Shown here piece after piece: positions 48,615 to 57,371 of a stretch of 64,000 nt of DNA. The position numbers and the translations under genes are program-made. The stretch is from positions 25,846 through 89,845 of the forward strand of contig NZ_JAHLYT010000033.1 of NCBI RefSeq assembly GCF_025128095.1, written 5' to 3'. The notes below the pieces were generated by a model. It did no database searches. It saw only the letters and a list, made by a program, of their open reading frames with translations, and was not told where the DNA came from. Numbering within the stretch: position 1 is the stretch's first letter; the number at the start of each line of letters is the position of its first letter. The stretch is from Synechococcus sp. CS-1328 (lineage in GTDB: Bacteria > Cyanobacteriota > Cyanobacteriia > PCC-6307 > Cyanobiaceae).

Positions 48615-49312
48615 GTGAGCCCTCTCCCTCCCACGATCCGTCGCCGGCCACGGTGCTGCAGGCTTCCAGGGGCACCGTTCCCTGGGTCCTGGCCCTGCAC
48701 AGCAGCAGCGATACCTTTGGCGTGGCGGCCCAGCCCCTGGGGGGTGCCGGGCCGCTGCAGTCCCGAGCCTTTCCCCTGGGGCGCTCGCTCTCCAATCAAC
48801 TGCTGAAGTGTGTGGAGGCGGTGCTGCCGGCCAGCCAGTGGTCACGGCTGGCGCGCCTGGCCGTGGCGACAGGTCCTGGTGGTTTCACCGGCACGCGGCT
48901 GTCGGTGGTGCTGGCCCGCACCCTGGCCCAGCAGCTGGCGGTGCCCCTGGATGGCGTCGGCAGCTTCGCCTTGATCGCCCAACGCCTGCTGGCCGCCGCG
49001 GCGGCACCCGCGGCTGGTTCGTTCTGGCTGGTGCAGGAGCTGCCGCGCCGCGGCCTGGTGGCGGGCCTCTATGCCGCCGATCCCATCCAGACCGCTGGCG
49101 TGATCGAACGGCTGACCCCACGCCTCTACGGCAAGTCTGAGCAGCTGGCTGAGCTGGCGCCGGCGGCGCCGCTGCTACCGGCAGTGCCGGTTCTTCCCGC
49201 CGATGCCGAGCTGCTGCTGGCCCGCTGCCAGGCGGCGGCGGCGGCCGATCGGCCCGCTCCCTGGCAACCGGTGCTGCCGCTGTATCCCACCAGCCCGGTG
49301 GAGGGGCTCTGA
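48611..49312 (+). CDS. tsaB: tRNA threonylcarbamoyladenosine synthesis protein TsaB
   Basis: TsaB (YeaZ) partners TsaD and TsaE in making t6A on ANN-decoding tRNAs. The 233-residue protein has a degenerate HSP70-actin fold with LALHSSSDTFGVA (27-39) and the signature VATGPGGFTGTRLSVV (85-100). A variable N-terminal extension of about 24 residues precedes it. It is coupled to ycf34 upstream and to the YdcF-like gene downstream by single-base or four-base overlaps. Confidence 0.9.
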   Translation: MSEPSPSHDPSPATVLQASRGTVPWVLALHSSSDTFGVAAQPLGGAGPLQSRAFPLGRSLSNQLLKCVEAVLPASQWSRLARLAVATGPGGFTGTRLSVVLARTLAQQLAVPLDGVGSFALIAQRLLAAAAAPAAGSFWLVQELPRRGLVAGLYAADPIQTAGVIERLTPRLYGKSEQLAELAPAAPLLPAVPVLPADAELLLARCQAAAAADRPAPWQPVLPLYPTSPVEGL

Positions 49313-50055
49313 TGGCGGCAACCCCCAGCGACCCTCCGCCCTCCCGGCGCCGCCGCCCCTCCCGCCGATCGGCAGGGCCACCGCCCCGCAGCGCCGGTCC
49401 ACTCCCAGCGCCCACGGGCCGGCCGGTGCCCCAACAGCCGCGCCGACGCTCTCCGGCCCGGCGGGGACTGGGCCGGCTGGTGCTGCCGCTGGTGCTGGGC
49501 AGCGGCCTGCTCTGGCTGTCCCGCGGCTGGTGGTGGCCGGCGCCACCGCAGCCGCAGATGATCCTGGTGCTGGGCGGCGATGCGGACCGCGAGCAGGTCG
49601 CGGCCCGTCTGGCCCGCCGCGATGGACTGCCGGTGGTGGTGAGCGGCGGCACCAATCCCGAATATGCCCATTGGCTGTTCGAACAACGGGAGGGGTTGCC
49701 GCGGGATCGGGTTCAGCTCGACTACCGCGCCCGCGACACCCTCTCCAACTTCACCTCCCTGGTGGATGACCTGCGTCGCTCACGCATCCGTCACGCTCTG
49801 CTGGTCACCAGCAGCGACCACATGGACCGAGCTCTGCTGGTGGGCCGGATCGTGGCCGGCAGCCGTGGCATCCAGCTCACTCCCGTGGCGGTGCCCTGCG
49901 GCAACCAATGCCGTCCCGAGGGCCGCAGCAAGGTCTGGGGCGATGGGCTACGGGCGGCGCTCTGGGTGGTGAGCGGCCATGACATCAGGGGCTGGGCGGC
50001 AGACCATCTGAGTCCCTGGCTGGAGCGAGCTGGGGGGAGGCTGGAGCGCCGCTGA
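49312..50055 (+). CDS. YdcF/SanA-like DUF218 protein
   Basis: The 247-residue protein has a Pro/Arg-rich N-terminus (about 1-47), one membrane helix (about 50-65, VLPLVLGSGLLWLSRGWW) and a DUF218 domain with ILVLGGDADREQVAARLARR, VVVSGGTNPEYAH, YRARDTLSNFTSLVDDL and LLVTSSDHMDRALLV. Related proteins affect envelope integrity; the cyanobacterial function is unknown. Its 3' end overlaps that of the convergent plsC gene by 71 bases. Confidence 0.85.
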   Translation: MAATPSDPPPSRRRRPSRRSAGPPPRSAGPLPAPTGRPVPQQPRRRSPARRGLGRLVLPLVLGSGLLWLSRGWWWPAPPQPQMILVLGGDADREQVAARLARRDGLPVVVSGGTNPEYAHWLFEQREGLPRDRVQLDYRARDTLSNFTSLVDDLRRSRIRHALLVTSSDHMDRALLVGRIVAGSRGIQLTPVAVPCGNQCRPEGRSKVWGDGLRAALWVVSGHDIRGWAADHLSPWLERAGGRLERR

Positions 50056-50836
50056 GCAGGCCCTGATCGAGCAGAGCATTGATCTGCTCCTGGCAGGCCC
50101 GGGTGGTGGCGTCCAGATCAGGGCGGCGGCGCGAAGCCGGTGGCGGAATCGGCGTGCCGATGCGGATGTGGATCGGCACCAGGCGCATGCGCTGCTTGCC
50201 GGTCCCGAGCGCCCGGTGGCTGTTCACAATCGCCACCGGCAGCAGCGGCACGCCAGCCCGGGCGGCCAGCAGGGCGGCACCGGGCTGGGGCACATTGACC
50301 CGCCCATCCGCTTGACGGGTGCCATCCAGAAACACCCCCGTAGCCCAGCCCTGCAGCAACCGGTCGGTGGCGGTGCGGATCGCTTCGCGGTCGCTGGCGC
50401 CACGGGCCACCGGGTAGGCACCACAGGCCCGGATGATCGGTCCCAGCAGGGGCACCCGGAACAACTCGGCTTTCGCCATGAAGGCCACGGGACGGCCCAG
50501 GGCATGGCCCAGCAGCGGCGGGTCGAGATGGGAGCCGTGGTTGGCCACCACCACCAGCGCCCCCTCCAGGGGCACGTTGGTGTTGCCGGCGGTGCGGCCG
50601 CGGAACAGCAGCCTGTAGATCGGGAACACCAGCAGATAGCTGATCAGCCGATAGGTGAGGCTGGGCTTCGGGGTGCTGAGCAGTGCCGGGGGCTCGGCCG
50701 GCTTGCGCCGCCGCCGCAGGACCCGCTTCACCGCCTGGACGGAGCGGGATCCGGGGCGGTTACCGCTGACGGGCCGCTCTTGCTCGTCGGCTTCGTTGCC
50801 TTGCCGAGGTCCGGAGGGTGGGGTTGGGATGCTCAT
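49985..50836 (-). CDS. plsC: 1-acyl-sn-glycerol-3-phosphate acyltransferase-like
   Basis: The acyltransferase motifs are present: NHGSHLDPPLLG (HX4D catalytic pair), FRVPLLGPIIRACGAYPVARG and VFLDGTRQADGRVN. The 283 residues include a basic N-terminal extension (about 1-55) and a hydrophobic segment (about 63-82). PlsC acylates lysophosphatidic acid to phosphatidic acid. It closes the rpaB-plsX-fabH-fabD-plsC run; ATG 50836 overlaps the fabD stop by four bases. Confidence 0.88.
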   Translation of the reverse strand: MSIPTPPSGPRQGNEADEQERPVSGNRPGSRSVQAVKRVLRRRRKPAEPPALLSTPKPSLTYRLISYLLVFPIYRLLFRGRTAGNTNVPLEGALVVVANHGSHLDPPLLGHALGRPVAFMAKAELFRVPLLGPIIRACGAYPVARGASDREAIRTATDRLLQGWATGVFLDGTRQADGRVNVPQPGAALLAARAGVPLLPVAIVNSHRALGTGKQRMRLVPIHIRIGTPIPPPASRRRPDLDATTRACQEQINALLDQGLLSGAPASPQLAPARDSDGLPPSP

Positions 50837-51732
50837 AGGCCCAGGTCAGCGGCGGAAGCGATCTGGCTGGTGGTGATGCCACTGCAGCTGCGCTTGATCA
50901 GGCCGCTGAGCACGTTGCCCGGGCCGATTTCCACGGTGGTGCTGATCGCCTCGGCCACGAAGCAGTCCATGGTTTCGCGCCAGCGCACGCCGGTCGTCAT
51001 CTGGCTGGTGAGCCGCGCCTTGAGCACCTCTCCCCGGACTTCCGGCGTGGGATCGGTGTTGCTGAGCACCGGGATCGTGGCATCGGCGAACGGCAGGGCG
51101 TCCAGCTCAGCGGCGAAGGCCTCGGCCGCAGCGGCCATGAAGGGGGAGTGGAAGGCACCACTCACTGCCAGCGGGATGGCGCGCTTGCACTGCAGCGCTC
51201 CGCAGACCACAGCCACGGCCTCGGGGCTGCCGGAGAGCACAACCTGGGCGCTGCTGTTGTCGTTGGCGATCACCACTCCATCGGTGGCGGCCACCAGGTC
51301 GTTGAGCTGGCTGCGATCGAAGCCCATCACCGCGGTCATGGCGCCGCCCCTTGCCGCCGCCATCAGCACACTCCGCTTCAGGATGAGCACCAACGCCGTA
51401 TGGGCATCCAGGACCCCGGCGGCATAGAGGCCAACGAATTCACCAAGACTGTGCCCAGCGACCAACTGGGCTGTGCGTCCCTGGCGCCTGAGCTCGTCTA
51501 CCAGAAGGCTTTCGACGACGAACAGGGCCAGCTGGGTGTTGCGGGTTCGGTTCAGGTCTCCGAGCACTCCATAGCAGCTCTCCTCCTGGCCCTGACAGAT
51601 CGCCAGCAGGTCGCGGCCCAGCAGCTCCGAGGCCTGCCCGAAGCGCTCGCGGGCGCCGGCCAGATCCAGAACCCCTTCGGCCATCCCCACCTTCTGGGAA
51701 CCCTGGCCAGGAAACACCCAGGCAATACCCAT
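50833..51732 (-). CDS. fabD: Malonyl-CoA:ACP transacylase
   Basis: FabD moves malonyl groups from CoA to ACP. The 299-residue enzyme shows the N-terminal AWVFPGQGSQKVGM, the catalytic Ser95 in AGHSLGEF and His195 in SGAFHSPFM. It lies between fabH and plsC in a fatty-acid/phospholipid operon. Confidence 0.96.
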   Translation of the reverse strand: MGIAWVFPGQGSQKVGMAEGVLDLAGARERFGQASELLGRDLLAICQGQEESCYGVLGDLNRTRNTQLALFVVESLLVDELRRQGRTAQLVAGHSLGEFVGLYAAGVLDAHTALVLILKRSVLMAAARGGAMTAVMGFDRSQLNDLVAATDGVVIANDNSSAQVVLSGSPEAVAVVCGALQCKRAIPLAVSGAFHSPFMAAAAEAFAAELDALPFADATIPVLSNTDPTPEVRGEVLKARLTSQMTTGVRWRETMDCFVAEAISTTVEIGPGNVLSGLIKRSCSGITTSQIASAADLGL

Positions 51733-51847
51733 GCCGTTGCTGCGCGTGCGATCGGCTGGAGATTACGGCGGTGCTGTTCAGAGAGAACCAAACCAGGGCT
51801 GCCGCCTGCAAGCGAGCCGTAGCGTCGTGACCCCGCGTTGCCCCGGC

Positions 51848-52882
51848 TCAGCCCTGGGGACCGCTCCAGCGAAGCAGGGCCCCGCCCCAGCTGAGACCGG
51901 CACCGAAGCCACTGCTGGCCAGCCGGTGACCGGGCTTGACGCGACCGTCGCGCACGGCTTCATCGAGCATCAGAGGAATCGTGGCGGCCGAGGTGTTGCC
52001 ATAGCTGGCCAGGTTGCTGAGCACCCGTTCCGGTGGCACCTTGAAGCGCTCGGCCACCGCATCGAGAATGCGCTGGTTGGCCTGATGCAGCAGCAGCCAG
52101 TCGAGCTGGTCGGCCTCGGTGCCGCAGGCCTCCAGCACCTCAGCCAACACGGCGGGCACTTCCCGCACGGCGAACTTATAGACCTCCTGGCCGTTCATCT
52201 GGATCGGCGCGAAGCCGCCGCGCTGGGCCGAAAGATTGCCGAGCAGGGCCTGGCGTTGATCGGTCTGGGCGAGGGTGAGGCAGGCGTTGCGGCTGCCGTC
52301 GGAGCGCATGCGGAAGCCCAGCAGACCGTTGGCGTCGGCGTCGCAGGCCTCCACGGCCACGGCTGCGGCCCCATCCCCGAACAGCACGCAGGTGCGGCGG
52401 TCATCCCAGTCCACCCAGCGGCTGAGCTGGTCAGCGCCGATCACCAGGGCCCGGCGCACGCTGCCGCCGGCGATGTACTGGGCCGCGGTGATCAGGGCGA
52501 AGAGGAAGCCACTGCAGGCGGCGGTGAGATCGAAGGCCACGGCATTGCGAGCGCCCAGGCAGGCCTGGATGCGGGGAGCGGTGCCGAACAGGTCGTCGGG
52601 ACTGGAGGTGGCCAGCAGGATCAGATCCAGGCTCTCCGGGCTCCAGCCGGCATGGGCGAGGGCCCGGCTGCAGGCTTCGGCGGCGAGGCTGGTGAGGGTT
52701 TCGTCAGGGCCAGCGACCCGCCGGGCACCGATGCCAGTGCGGGAGCGGATCCAGTCGTCATTGGTGTCGACCCGCTCGCTCAGCTCGGCATTGCTGACGC
52801 TGGCGGCGGGCAGGGCACTGCCGCAGCCCACGAGGGCCATACCCGGGCGCTCCGCTGGGCGGCCCAGGCCATCCGCTGACAT
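51848..52882 (-). CDS. fabH: Beta-ketoacyl-ACP synthase III
   Basis: FabH starts fatty-acid synthesis by condensing acetyl-CoA with malonyl-ACP. The catalytic triad is Cys123 (LTAACSGFLFAL), His266 (LLHQANQRI) and Asn296 (SYGNTSAA), in 344 residues from ATG 52882. A GTG at 52915 is an in-frame alternative, as is an ATG at residue 15 (MALVGCGSALP), which fits the usual family start. Confidence 0.95.
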   Translation of the reverse strand: MSADGLGRPAERPGMALVGCGSALPAASVSNAELSERVDTNDDWIRSRTGIGARRVAGPDETLTSLAAEACSRALAHAGWSPESLDLILLATSSPDDLFGTAPRIQACLGARNAVAFDLTAACSGFLFALITAAQYIAGGSVRRALVIGADQLSRWVDWDDRRTCVLFGDGAAAVAVEACDADANGLLGFRMRSDGSRNACLTLAQTDQRQALLGNLSAQRGGFAPIQMNGQEVYKFAVREVPAVLAEVLEACGTEADQLDWLLLHQANQRILDAVAERFKVPPERVLSNLASYGNTSAATIPLMLDEAVRDGRVKPGHRLASSGFGAGLSWGGALLRWSGPQG

Positions 52883-52940
52883 GCCCAGGGATTCACCGCT
52901 TGCCCCGAACGCCACGTGATCAGACCACGATTGGGCTCAG

Positions 52941-54359
52941 TCAATCACAGGCCGCTGCCGCTGTTGCTTCTGCCTGCGCCTGGCTGGCGCCCAGGGCGTG
53001 CAGGTCGTCCATGACGCCGTGGCTGGCGGCTGAATGGGCCAGTCGCAGGGCACTCAGCACCGAGAGGGCCTTGCTGCTGCCATGGCCGATCACACAGACC
53101 CCATCCACGCCCAGCAGAAGGGCACCGCCGTGCTCGGCATGGTCGAGGCGCTTCTTGATGCGCACCAGGTTGCTGCGCAGGAAGGCTGAACCCAGCTTGC
53201 CGCGGCGTCCGCGGGGCAGTTCGGCGCGGAGCACATCCAGCAGCACGCTGCCCACCGATTCGAGGAACTTCAGCAGCACGTTGCCGGTGAAGCCGTCGCA
53301 GACCACCACGTCGAAGTCGCCGGAGAGGATGTCCCGCCCCTCGCAGTTGCCGGCGAACACAAAGCGCTCGTCGCCGGCCAGCAGCGGATAGGTGCGCAGG
53401 CAGAGATCGTTGCCCTTGCACTCCTCTTCGCCGATGTTCACCAGGCCGACCCGGGGGCGGGCCACCTGCAGCACGTCACGGCTGTAGATGTTGCCGAGCA
53501 GGGCGAACTGGTGCAGCCATTCGGGCTTGCAGTCCATGTTGGCGCCCACGTCCAGCACCAGCACCTGCTGGCTCGGGTCCTTGGTAGGGAACAGGGCGCC
53601 GATGGCGGGGCGATCGATGCCCTTGAGCCTGCCGAGCCGGAAGATCGCCGAGGCCATCACAGCGCCGGAGTTGCCGGCGGAATACACGGCGGTGGCCTCG
53701 CCGCGCTTGACCAGATCCATGGCCAGGTTGATGCTGGCGTCGCGCTTGCGTCGCACCACCGTGGCTTCCTCATGCATGCCCACGGAGGGGCCACTGGGCA
53801 CCAGCTCGATCAGGCCCCGCTGCGTGGCGATGGCGAGAGCGTCCTGCAGCCCCAGCTCAGCCACAGCCCGCTGCAGGGGCTCGCTCTCTGCCACGAAGCG
53901 CACCCGCAGAGGCAGCAGCTCCACGGCACTGAGGCAGCCCTCGAGGATCGGGCCGGGGGCCTCATCGCCGCCCATGCCATCCACCGCCACCCAGAGGCGA
54001 TCGGCATCGGCGATCTCGACCCCACCGCCCGCCTGACCCTGCTGCAGCCGCCGCAGGGGGTCGAACACCAGAGGGGTGAGCACCGTGCCCGCCACGGTTC
54101 CGGCACCGGATACCACGGAGCCGGCCATGGTTCCCGCCATCGAGCCGGCAGCCCCCGCCACGTTGCCGGCCACGCCCACCACGGACCCAGCCACGTTGCC
54201 GGCGGCGGTGGCCGTGCCGACCACGCGGGTCACCGTCGCGTTGCGCCGATACCAGACCACCAGGCGACGGATCGCCCGGCTGGGCTTGGCTCGGCTGGTT
54301 CGAGGCCGCTGGGGGCCGGGAACCGTGTTGTCAGCTTCCTTCGGGGGCAACGGCGTCAA
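52941..54359 (-). CDS. plsX: Phosphate acyltransferase PlsX with a long N-terminal extension
   Basis: PlsX makes acyl-phosphate from acyl-ACP for PlsY. The catalytic region begins at about residue 120 (LWVAVDGMGGDEAPGPILEG) and includes RRKRDASINLAMDLVKRGEA, SAGNSGAVMASA and VLDVGANMDCKPEWL. The first 118 residues are an extension: a basic stretch (RRLVVWYRRNATVTRVVG), then an Ala/Gly-rich repeat (about 50-95), then LVFDPLRRLQQG. Cyanobacterial PlsX proteins often have such an extension, perhaps for membrane contact. The start GTG or ATG 54359 overlaps the rpaB stop by 29 bases. Confidence 0.92.
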   Translation of the reverse strand: MTPLPPKEADNTVPGPQRPRTSRAKPSRAIRRLVVWYRRNATVTRVVGTATAAGNVAGSVVGVAGNVAGAAGSMAGTMAGSVVSGAGTVAGTVLTPLVFDPLRRLQQGQAGGGVEIADADRLWVAVDGMGGDEAPGPILEGCLSAVELLPLRVRFVAESEPLQRAVAELGLQDALAIATQRGLIELVPSGPSVGMHEEATVVRRKRDASINLAMDLVKRGEATAVYSAGNSGAVMASAIFRLGRLKGIDRPAIGALFPTKDPSQQVLVLDVGANMDCKPEWLHQFALLGNIYSRDVLQVARPRVGLVNIGEEECKGNDLCLRTYPLLAGDERFVFAGNCEGRDILSGDFDVVVCDGFTGNVLLKFLESVGSVLLDVLRAELPRGRRGKLGSAFLRSNLVRIKKRLDHAEHGGALLLGVDGVCVIGHGSSKALSVLSALRLAHSAASHGVMDDLHALGASQAQAEATAAAACD

Positions 54360-55080
54360 CGATGCGCTGGAACAGATACCCGGTGCCCCGTGCCGTGAGG
54401 ATCAGCTCGGGATTGGCGGGATCATCTTCCAGTTTGGAGCGCAGCCGGGAGATGTGGACATCCACCACGCGGGTATCCACGTGACGCTCCGGGGTGTAGC
54501 CCCATACCTCCTTGAGGATCTCGCCGCGGCTGAACGGCTCCCCCGAGCGGCTCACCAGCAGCTCCAGCAGGCTGAACTCCATGCCGGTGAGCCGAATGCG
54601 CTCATCGCCCCGGTACACCTGCCGCTTATTGGTGTCGATGCGCAGCTCGCCCACCTGGATCACCCCCGAGTTGGGGATGCCTGCCACCGCTTCCTTCTCG
54701 ACACGCCGCAGCACACAGCGGATGCGCGCTTCCAGCTCCTTGGGGCTGAACGGCTTGACCACGTAGTCGTCGGCGCCGAGTTCGAGGCCGGTGATGCGGT
54801 CGGCCACGTCACCGAGGGCCGTGAGCATCACGATCGGCACGTCCGATTCCTTGCGCAGCTCCTGGCAGACGCCATAGCCATCCAGCTTCGGCATCATCAC
54901 GTCCAGTACCACCAGATCGGGTGTGACGCGACGGAAGCTTTCCAGGGCCTCGATGCCGTCACAGGCGGTGATCACCTGATAGCCGATCATCGACAGGCGG
55001 GTCTCCAGGATCCGTCGGATGCTGGCCTCGTCATCGACGACGAGGATGGTTTCCTTGGCGGGGGACGAAGCCGTCATCGC
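54331..55080 (-). CDS. rpaB: OmpR-type response regulator RpaB
   Basis: The 249-residue regulator has a receiver with D16/D17-type acidic pocket (LVVDDEASIRRILETRLSMIG) and phosphoacceptor D59 (VVLDVMMPKLDGYGVC), then a winged-helix domain with LTGMEFSLLELLVSRSGEPF and VWGYTPERHVDTRVVDVHIS. The match to RpaB is strong. RpaB represses or activates high-light genes and photosystem genes by binding HLR1 sites. ATG 55080 is used; the frame is open to 55128. An HLR1-like site occurs before psbD in this window. Confidence 0.95.
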   Translation of the reverse strand, partial: AMTASSPAKETILVVDDEASIRRILETRLSMIGYQVITACDGIEALESFRRVTPDLVVLDVMMPKLDGYGVCQELRKESDVPIVMLTALGDVADRITGLELGADDYVVKPFSPKELEARIRCVLRRVEKEAVAGIPNSGVIQVGELRIDTNKRQVYRGDERIRLTGMEFSLLELLVSRSGEPFSRGEILKEVWGYTPERHVDTRVVDVHISRLRSKLEDDPANPELILTARGTGYLFQRIVDAVAPEGS

Positions 55081-55213
55081 ACCGTCACCACAACCGTCAT
55101 CACAGAGGCACTCGCCATTGAGCGGCATCTACATCCGATCAGCCCTACTGAAAAGGCCCGAGGCCCGCTCCGTTCACTGAAAGCCACCATTCGTCACAGA
55201 TCGAGTTGAAGCG

Positions 55214-56707
55214 ATGGCCCTGGGGCGCCCGTCCACCCATTACGTCTGCAGCAGTTGCGGCGCCCAGACCCGCCAGTTCTTCGGCCGTTGCGCGGCCTGC
55301 GGCAGCTGGAACACCCTGGTGGAACAGGCGGTACCGGCGGCTGATTCGCGGCGGCGCCGGCCCGTGTCCCGCTCCGGTGGCGCCCTTGCCGGCCGCAGTT
55401 CGGCCGAAGACTGGAATGGGGCGGCTGGAGAGGCTGCCGCCACCGGCCGGCCGCGGCGTTCGGAACCGATTGATGCGGTGGGTGAACGGCCCCTGCAGCG
55501 GCTGAGCAGCGGCTACGCCGAACTCGACCGGGTGCTCGGTGGTGGCCTGGTGCCGGGATCGCTGGTGCTGCTGGGGGGCGATCCCGGCATCGGCAAATCC
55601 ACCCTGCTGCTGCAGAGCGCCCGGGCGATGGCGGAACGCTGCTCGGTGCTCTACGTCAGCGCCGAGGAATCGGCCCAGCAGGTGAAGCTGCGCTGGCGCC
55701 GCCTGGCCGAGCTGGAGGGTGCCACTGATCAGGCCGACCGGAACGCGCTACAGCTCCTCTCGGAAACCGACCTGGAGATGGTCTTGCAGGAGCTGGAGGC
55801 ACTGCGGCCGGCGGTGGCGATCATCGACAGCATCCAGGCCCTGCACGACGCCGAACTCAGCAGCGCCCCGGGGTCGGTCGCGCAGGTGCGCGAGTGTGCC
55901 GCGGCTCTGGCCCGCATCGCCAAGCGCCAGGACACGGCCCTGCTGCTGGTGGGCCATGTGACCAAGGAGGGCATGCTGGCGGGGCCCAAGGTGCTGGAGC
56001 ACCTGGTCGATGCCGTGCTCACGTTTGAGGGGGACCGCTTCGCCAGCCACCGGCTGCTGCGCGCCGTGAAGAACCGCTTCGGCGCCACCCACGAGCTCGG
56101 CGTTTTCGAGATGCAGGGCCGCGGCCTGGCGGAGGTGAGCAACCCCAGTGAACTGTTCCTCGGCAGCCAGGAGCCCAGCTCCGGCACCGCCACGATCGTG
56201 GCCTGTGAAGGCACCCGCTCCCTGGTGGTCGAACTGCAGGCCCTGGTGAGCACCACCAGCTACGCCAGCCCGCGCCGCACCGCCACCGGCATCGGCACCA
56301 ATCGCCTCCATCAGATCCTGGCGGTCCTGGAGAAGCACCTCTCCCTGCCGCTGTCGCGCTTCGACTGCTACCTGGCCGTGGCCGGAGGCCTCGAGGTGGA
56401 GGAGCCGGCGGCGGATCTGGGGGTCGCCGCCGCGGTGGTGGCCAGCTTCCGCGACCTCACCCTGCCGCCTGGAACCGTGCTGATCGGTGAGCTGGGCCTG
56501 GGCGGCCAGCTGCGACCCGTGGGCCAGCTGGAGTTGCGGCTGCAGGAAGCGGCCCGCCTCGGTTTCCGCCGGGCGGTGGTACCCAAGGCTGGCGGCCTCG
56601 GGGGGCTGGCGGCCGGGCTGGATCTGCAGCTGCTGGAGGCCGGCAACGTGGCCGAGGCGCTGGTGGCGGCCCTGGGGTCGCACCCCAGCCAGGAGGAGCC
56701 GTTCTGA
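55214..56707 (+). CDS. radA: DNA repair protein RadA
   Basis: RadA (Sms) is a RecA-like helicase that aids recombination. The 497 residues show an N-terminal zinc finger (C12, C15, C26, C29), a Walker A GGDPGIGKST near residue 115, the RadA-specific KNRFGATHELGVFEM motif, and a C-terminal Lon-protease-like domain with DLGVAAAVVASFRD. It is transcribed divergently from rpaB with 133 bases between the starts. Confidence 0.96.
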   Translation: MALGRPSTHYVCSSCGAQTRQFFGRCAACGSWNTLVEQAVPAADSRRRRPVSRSGGALAGRSSAEDWNGAAGEAAATGRPRRSEPIDAVGERPLQRLSSGYAELDRVLGGGLVPGSLVLLGGDPGIGKSTLLLQSARAMAERCSVLYVSAEESAQQVKLRWRRLAELEGATDQADRNALQLLSETDLEMVLQELEALRPAVAIIDSIQALHDAELSSAPGSVAQVRECAAALARIAKRQDTALLLVGHVTKEGMLAGPKVLEHLVDAVLTFEGDRFASHRLLRAVKNRFGATHELGVFEMQGRGLAEVSNPSELFLGSQEPSSGTATIVACEGTRSLVVELQALVSTTSYASPRRTATGIGTNRLHQILAVLEKHLSLPLSRFDCYLAVAGGLEVEEPAADLGVAAAVVASFRDLTLPPGTVLIGELGLGGQLRPVGQLELRLQEAARLGFRRAVVPKAGGLGGLAAGLDLQLLEAGNVAEALVAALGSHPSQEEPF

Positions 56708-56737
56708 GGGTCGCGGGTCTGAGGGTCCTGCTGGGAC

Positions 56738-57259
56738 TCAGAAGTACACGTCCACGTTGCTGCGACCGGACGACTTCAGCCAGTTCTCGATGTCCAGGTA
56801 GCCGCCGGGGTAGAGCCGCACCGCCTTGCCCCAGTAATCAGCAGCCTGATCGAGCCAACGGTCTGCGGCGTCCTGATCGCCGGCTTCCGCCGCCAGACGG
56901 CCCCACTTCTCATAGATCAGACCCATGTTCTTGAGACAGGAGGGGGAGTTGGGGTTGGCGTCGAGCGACTGGCGGTAGTACTCGAGGGACTTCTCCTCCT
57001 CGCCGTTGCTCATGAAAATGATCGCCATGTTCTTGAAGATCTCACCCCGATCCACGGAGTTCTCCTCGAGCTTGAGGGCTTCCTCGTAATTATCCAGGGC
57101 CTCGGCGTAGTCGCCGTCGTTCTGGGCCGAGAGGCCATCGCGGTAGTACACATAGGCCTCCTTGGCCTTGGGATCGATCGGCATCAGCTTCACGATCAGA
57201 TCGGCCATCACCGTGAAGCTCTTGTCGATGAAGTTGTCGTTGCGCTGGCTGCGGGGCAC
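56738..57259 (-). CDS. ycf3: Photosystem I assembly protein Ycf3
   Basis: Ycf3 is a TPR chaperone for PSI subunit assembly on the thylakoid. The 173 residues begin with [20 protein letters not shown] after a GTG start at 57259 and carry three TPR-type repeats ([52 protein letters not shown]). The frame continues upstream to 57949, but that part is antisense to the copper-ATPase gene. Confidence 0.95.
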   Translation of the reverse strand: MPRSQRNDNFIDKSFTVMADLIVKLMPIDPKAKEAYVYYRDGLSAQNDGDYAEALDNYEEALKLEENSVDRGEIFKNMAIIFMSNGEEEKSLEYYRQSLDANPNSPSCLKNMGLIYEKWGRLAAEAGDQDAADRWLDQAADYWGKAVRLYPGGYLDIENWLKSSGRSNVDVYF

Positions 57260-57371
57260 GAGCGGGTCCTGATCGTCTTGCCACCATCCTGCCTGGTTTC
57301 GCTGACGGCCCGGCGCTTCGGCCCAGGGCTGCCGGGTGGGCTGCCTAGCCTGGCTGCACTGCCTCTGGATC

